From the NCBI GenBank assembly GCA_001399705.1, contig LJCR01000016.1, positions 1-17,086 of the forward strand: a DNA stretch of 17,086 nt, given 5' to 3'. Below are positions 14,718-17,086 of this stretch, one piece after another. Source of the DNA: Kouleothrix aurantiaca. Its GTDB lineage: Bacteria; Chloroflexota; Chloroflexia; Chloroflexales; Roseiflexaceae. Below the pieces are notes generated by a model that was given only the letters and a program-made list of their open reading frames with translations, was not told where the DNA came from and ran no database searches. Made by a program: the position numbers and the translations under genes. Within the stretch, counting starts at the first letter, position 1; every line of letters begins with the position of its first letter.

Positions 14718-15083
14718 TTAGAAGTTTAGGCCAGCTTCGCGCGCCGCATCGGCCAGCGCTTGCACGCGACCATGGTACTTGAAGCCACCGCGATCAAAAA
14801 CCACTTTATCGATACCAGCGTCCTTGGCGCGCCGAGCTATCAGCTCGCCTACTGCTTTGGCTCGCTCAATCTTCGTTTTGCCCTTCAACGCGCTTGCCAG
14901 CTCAGAATCCTTGGTGGAAGCTGACACAAGCGTGTGGTTCTGGCTATCGTCGATAACCTGGGCATAAATATGTATATTGCTGCGGAAAATGCTCAGCCGT
15001 GGCCGCTCGCTGCTACCACCAACGCGCTTACGCACGCGTAAATGCCGCCGAACACGCAGCTCTCGGGGTGAACGTCCTGCCAT
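14718..15083 (-). CDS. rplR: 50S ribosomal protein L18
   Basis: 121 residues. Family features are the basic N-terminus [37 protein letters not shown], the central [14 protein letters not shown], and the conserved end [25 protein letters not shown]18 binds 5S rRNA with L5 in the central protuberance. CAGGAG lies 8 nt before ATG 15083. It is 84 bp from both rplF and rpsE, wider than most gaps in this block. Confidence 0.98.
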   Translation of the reverse strand: MAGRSPRELRVRRHLRVRKRVGGSSERPRLSIFRSNIHIYAQVIDDSQNHTLVSASTKDSELASALKGKTKIERAKAVGELIARRAKDAGIDKVVFDRGGFKYHGRVQALADAAREAGLNF

Positions 15084-15106
15084 GGTAGTTACTCCTGGCG
15101 ACAGAG

Positions 15107-15112
15107 ATTATA
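15107..15112 (-). promoter_or_regulatory. Possible internal -10 (TATAAT) upstream of rplR
   Basis: A consensus TATAAT on the minus strand lies 24 bp before the rplR ATG, in the 83-bp rplF-rplR gap. No convincing -35 is 16-18 bp upstream (TTGTAA is 22 bp away), so it may be chance. It would allow transcription of rplR onward independent of the upstream promoter. Confidence 0.22.
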
Positions 15113-15166
15113 TCCCCTGTCTATTATGCTTAAGTTACAAACGCCCAATGGCGCGTAACCGAAACG

Positions 15167-15730
15167 CTACTTCGTCTTGCCAGTCTTGCCGGCCTTGCGG
15201 CGGACTTTTTCGCCCTGGTAGCGAATGCCATAGCCCTTGTAGGGTTCTGGCGGTCGCAGCCCGCGCAGCTTGGCAGCCTCTTCGCCAACCGTCTGCTTGT
15301 TGATACCGCGAACAATCACCTGCTGCGGCTCGTTGGCGCTGCGACGCTCGATAATGTCGAACGTTACGCCCTCGGGCGGCACCACGCGGATCGGGTGCGA
15401 AAACCCAACCTGCAGAATGATGTTCTTGCCTTCGCGCGAAGCGCGGAAGCCAACACCGGTAATCTCAAGCACACGCTGGTAGCCATCGGTGACGCCGGTG
15501 ACCATATTCGCCAGCAGCGATCGGGTCAGGCCGTGGAGCGCGCGCATCCGCTGCTCGTCCGAAGGCCGTGCGACGGTCAGCACGCCATTATCCTGATCGA
15601 TCTGAATCTCTGGCGGAAGCTGCTGCTCAAGCGAGCCCTTCGGACCCTTGACCTTGACATAGTTCTCATCAGAGACCTGGATCTCCACGCCCTTGGGGAG
15701 GGAGATCGGTTTTTTACCAATACGCGACAT
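15167..15730 (-). CDS. rplF: 50S ribosomal protein L6
   Basis: 187 residues, near the usual ~180. It starts MSRIGKKPISLPKGVEIQVS with the two tandem L6 alpha/beta repeats: the first ends near LLANMVTGVTDGYQRVLEITGVGFRA, the second carries ANEPQQVIVRGINKQTVGEEAAKLR. The C-terminal signature is PEPYKGYGIRYQGEKVRRKAGK. L6 sits near the factor-binding centre beside the sarcin-ricin loop. GGGGAG is 8 nt before ATG 15730, and rpsH ends 15 bp upstream. Confidence 0.98.
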   Translation of the reverse strand: MSRIGKKPISLPKGVEIQVSDENYVKVKGPKGSLEQQLPPEIQIDQDNGVLTVARPSDEQRMRALHGLTRSLLANMVTGVTDGYQRVLEITGVGFRASREGKNIILQVGFSHPIRVVPPEGVTFDIIERRSANEPQQVIVRGINKQTVGEEAAKLRGLRPPEPYKGYGIRYQGEKVRRKAGKTGKTK

Positions 15731-15745
15731 ACTCGTTGCTCCCCG

Positions 15746-16144
15746 CTACCAAACGTAGCAAAGCACTTCGCCACCAACATGCTGCTGCCACGCTTCGTGG
15801 CCGGCCATCACGCCGCGCGGAGTCGACAGGATGCTCAAACCAAGGCCATTGCGCACGCGTGGAATATCGGCGCGGCCGGTATAAATACGCAACCCCGGCT
15901 TGCTCACACGCTTCAGGCCGGTTATGACCGAGCGGCGATCACTCGTGTATTTCAAAGTAATGACAATAGTATCAGCCGGCTGGCCCTTCTGTACCTCATA
16001 ATCGCGAATAAAACCTTCGCGCTTAAGGATATCTGCAATCGCAACTTTCATTTTTGATGCAGGCACGGCCACGGTTGAGTGGCGGGCCATGCACGCATTG
16101 CGAATGCGGGTCAGCATATCTGCAATCGGGTCGTTAACGCTCAC
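15746..16144 (-). CDS. rpsH: 30S ribosomal protein S8
   Basis: 132 residues from GTG 16144, with AAGGAGG 6 nt upstream. The product reads (M)[19 protein letters not shown], then [32 protein letters not shown] and the C-terminal signature [18 protein letters not shown] ending in [11 protein letters not shown]8 binds helix 21 of 16S rRNA and in E. coli represses its operon by binding a mimic at rplX-rplE; I did not identify such a mimic here. It lies 67 bp after rpsN. Confidence 0.98.
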   Translation of the reverse strand: MSVNDPIADMLTRIRNACMARHSTVAVPASKMKVAIADILKREGFIRDYEVQKGQPADTIVITLKYTSDRRSVITGLKRVSKPGLRIYTGRADIPRVRNGLGLSILSTPRGVMAGHEAWQQHVGGEVLCYVW

Positions 16145-16211
16145 GACGCTCCTCCTTGAAGACCAGTATTAGTTCTGGGCCGCACAAAATACGCTTGCTC
16201 AACAGTGGGCA

Positions 16212-16397
16212 TTACCAGCTCGACTTAGTAACGCCTGGAATCAGCCCCTTGAGTGCATTCTCGCGGAAGCAGATACGGCACATGCCGAACTTGCGCATAT
16301 ATGCGCGTGAACGGCCACACAGCTTGCAGCGATTGTACGCACGAACCTTATACTTGGGCGCCCGCTGAGCCTTGACGATTAGAGATTTTTTGGCCAA
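16212..16397 (-). CDS. rpsN: 30S ribosomal protein S14, zinc-binding type Z
   Basis: 61 residues from TTG 16397, preceded by AGGAGG at 9 nt; no in-frame ATG exists at the expected N-terminus. The product starts (M)[20 protein letters not shown] and has a zinc ribbon C24-x2-C27 and C40-x2-C43 ([20 protein letters not shown]). This length and the four Cys define the short zinc form common in Gram-positive and Chloroflexota genomes, as opposed to the ~100-residue zinc-free form. It assembles late into the 30S head. It lies between rplE and rpsH. Confidence 0.97.
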   Translation of the reverse strand: MAKKSLIVKAQRAPKYKVRAYNRCKLCGRSRAYMRKFGMCRICFRENALKGLIPGVTKSSW

Positions 16398-16468
16398 TGT
16401 AAAGTTCCTCCTATGCCCGAGCTGGTCAGTGGGGCGATTTATTGCGTGGCCCCTACTCCTGGCCCGTG

Positions 16469-17011
16469 CTAATCACGAAATGGCATACCAAGCCGCTTCA
16501 GCAGCGCATAGCCCTGGGCGTCATCTGGCGCGTTAGTGACGATCGCTACTTCCAGGCCGCGAATCTTGTCGACCTTGTCGTAATCGATCTCGGGGAAAAT
16601 AATCTGCTCGCGCAGACCCAGGCTATAGTTGCCGCGCCCGTCGAACGAACGCCGGCTGATGCCGCGGAAGTCACGCAGGCGCGGCAGCGCCAGGTTCATC
16701 AATCGATCCAGAAAGTCGTACATCTTCGGGCCGCGCAGCGTTACCATCGCGCCAATCGATTGTCCCTGGCGCAGCTTAAACGCCGCAATCGACTTTTTGG
16801 CCTTGGTGATCACCGGCTTCTGCCCACTGATTGCCGTCAGGTCGCCCACGGCAGCATCAAGCGCTTTGTTGTTCTGCAGCGCTTCGCCGAGGCCAATGTT
16901 CAGCACAACCTTCTGCAAGCGCGGAACCTGCATCACGGTCTTGTACGAGAATTCCTGCATCAATGCCGGAATGACCTCGTTTTCATATTTTTCTCTGAGT
17001 CGCGTTGCCAT
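16469..17011 (-). CDS. rplE: 50S ribosomal protein L5
   Basis: 180 residues, normal length. Family blocks in order: [96 protein letters not shown] and the C-terminal [12 protein letters not shown]5 binds 5S rRNA and contacts P-site tRNA in the central protuberance. ATG 17011 has GAGGAG 5 nt upstream. The gene expected upstream, rplX, could not be recognised in the 75 bases left at the window edge. Confidence 0.98.
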   Translation of the reverse strand: MATRLREKYENEVIPALMQEFSYKTVMQVPRLQKVVLNIGLGEALQNNKALDAAVGDLTAISGQKPVITKAKKSIAAFKLRQGQSIGAMVTLRGPKMYDFLDRLMNLALPRLRDFRGISRRSFDGRGNYSLGLREQIIFPEIDYDKVDKIRGLEVAIVTNAPDDAQGYALLKRLGMPFRD

Positions 17012-17086
17012 TGTTACTCCTCAAGGGCTTGGAGCGCTAACTATCAGCATTCCGGCCTTGATATGTCGAGCGGTACTGACATAGTT

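Noticed and set aside
17012..17086. 3' end of rplX (L24), expected upstream of rplE
   Set aside because: All three minus-strand frames were read; each ends in a stop before rplE but none gives a recognisable L24 C-terminus in the few residues available.

Overview
The window looks like chromosomal DNA from a GC-rich bacterium, most likely a Chloroflexota member related to Roseiflexus, Chloroflexus or Kouleothrix. The grounds are protein resemblance judged from memory (DM13 protein, S5, L30, RpoA), the gene order rplQ-truA-rplM-rpsI after rpoA, a zinc-type adenylate kinase, type Z S14 and zinc-ribbon L36. No search was run, so the taxonomic call is an inference.

About 12 kb (4847-17011) is one minus-strand block of translation and secretion genes. 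In transcription order it reads rplE, rpsN (type Z), rpsH, rplF, rplR, rpsE, rpmD (fused to an extra domain), rplO, secY, adk, map, infA, rpmJ, rpsM, rpsK, rpsD, rpoA, rplQ (frame interrupted), truA, rplM, rpsI. It joins the classical spc and alpha operons, the tRNA pseudouridine synthase gene and the L13-S9 pair. Most genes have strong GGAGG-type ribosome binding sites and lie tens of bases apart or overlap. Four use non-ATG starts: rpsN TTG; rpsH, rpsE and rpoA GTG. The block ends at a textbook minus-strand terminator (4794-4818). Two large intergenic hairpins, rplO-secY and rpsD-rpoA, interrupt it.

The left part (1-4634) is ordinary accessory chromosome. It holds the N-terminal two thirds of a membrane-anchored DM13 protein with 13-residue tandem repeats (-), a CMD/AhpD-like peroxidase-related protein (+), a HAD hydrolase (-), a metallo-beta-lactamase-fold hydrolase (-), an inositol-monophosphatase-family phosphatase (+) and a single-domain response regulator (+). 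Two copies of a 68-nt inverted-repeat element sit between these genes.

The most unusual items are: (1) L30 fused through an Ala/Lys/Pro linker to a helix-hairpin-helix module; (2) rplQ split by a frameshift into a 24-codon and a 92-codon frame overlapping as TAATG; (3) a 40-bp perfect palindrome at the convergent end of the ribosomal operon; (4) the paired 68-nt elements; (5) the recently expanded coding repeat in the DM13 protein. I found no rRNA, tRNA, CRISPR array, transposase or phage gene, and no defence or biosynthetic system.
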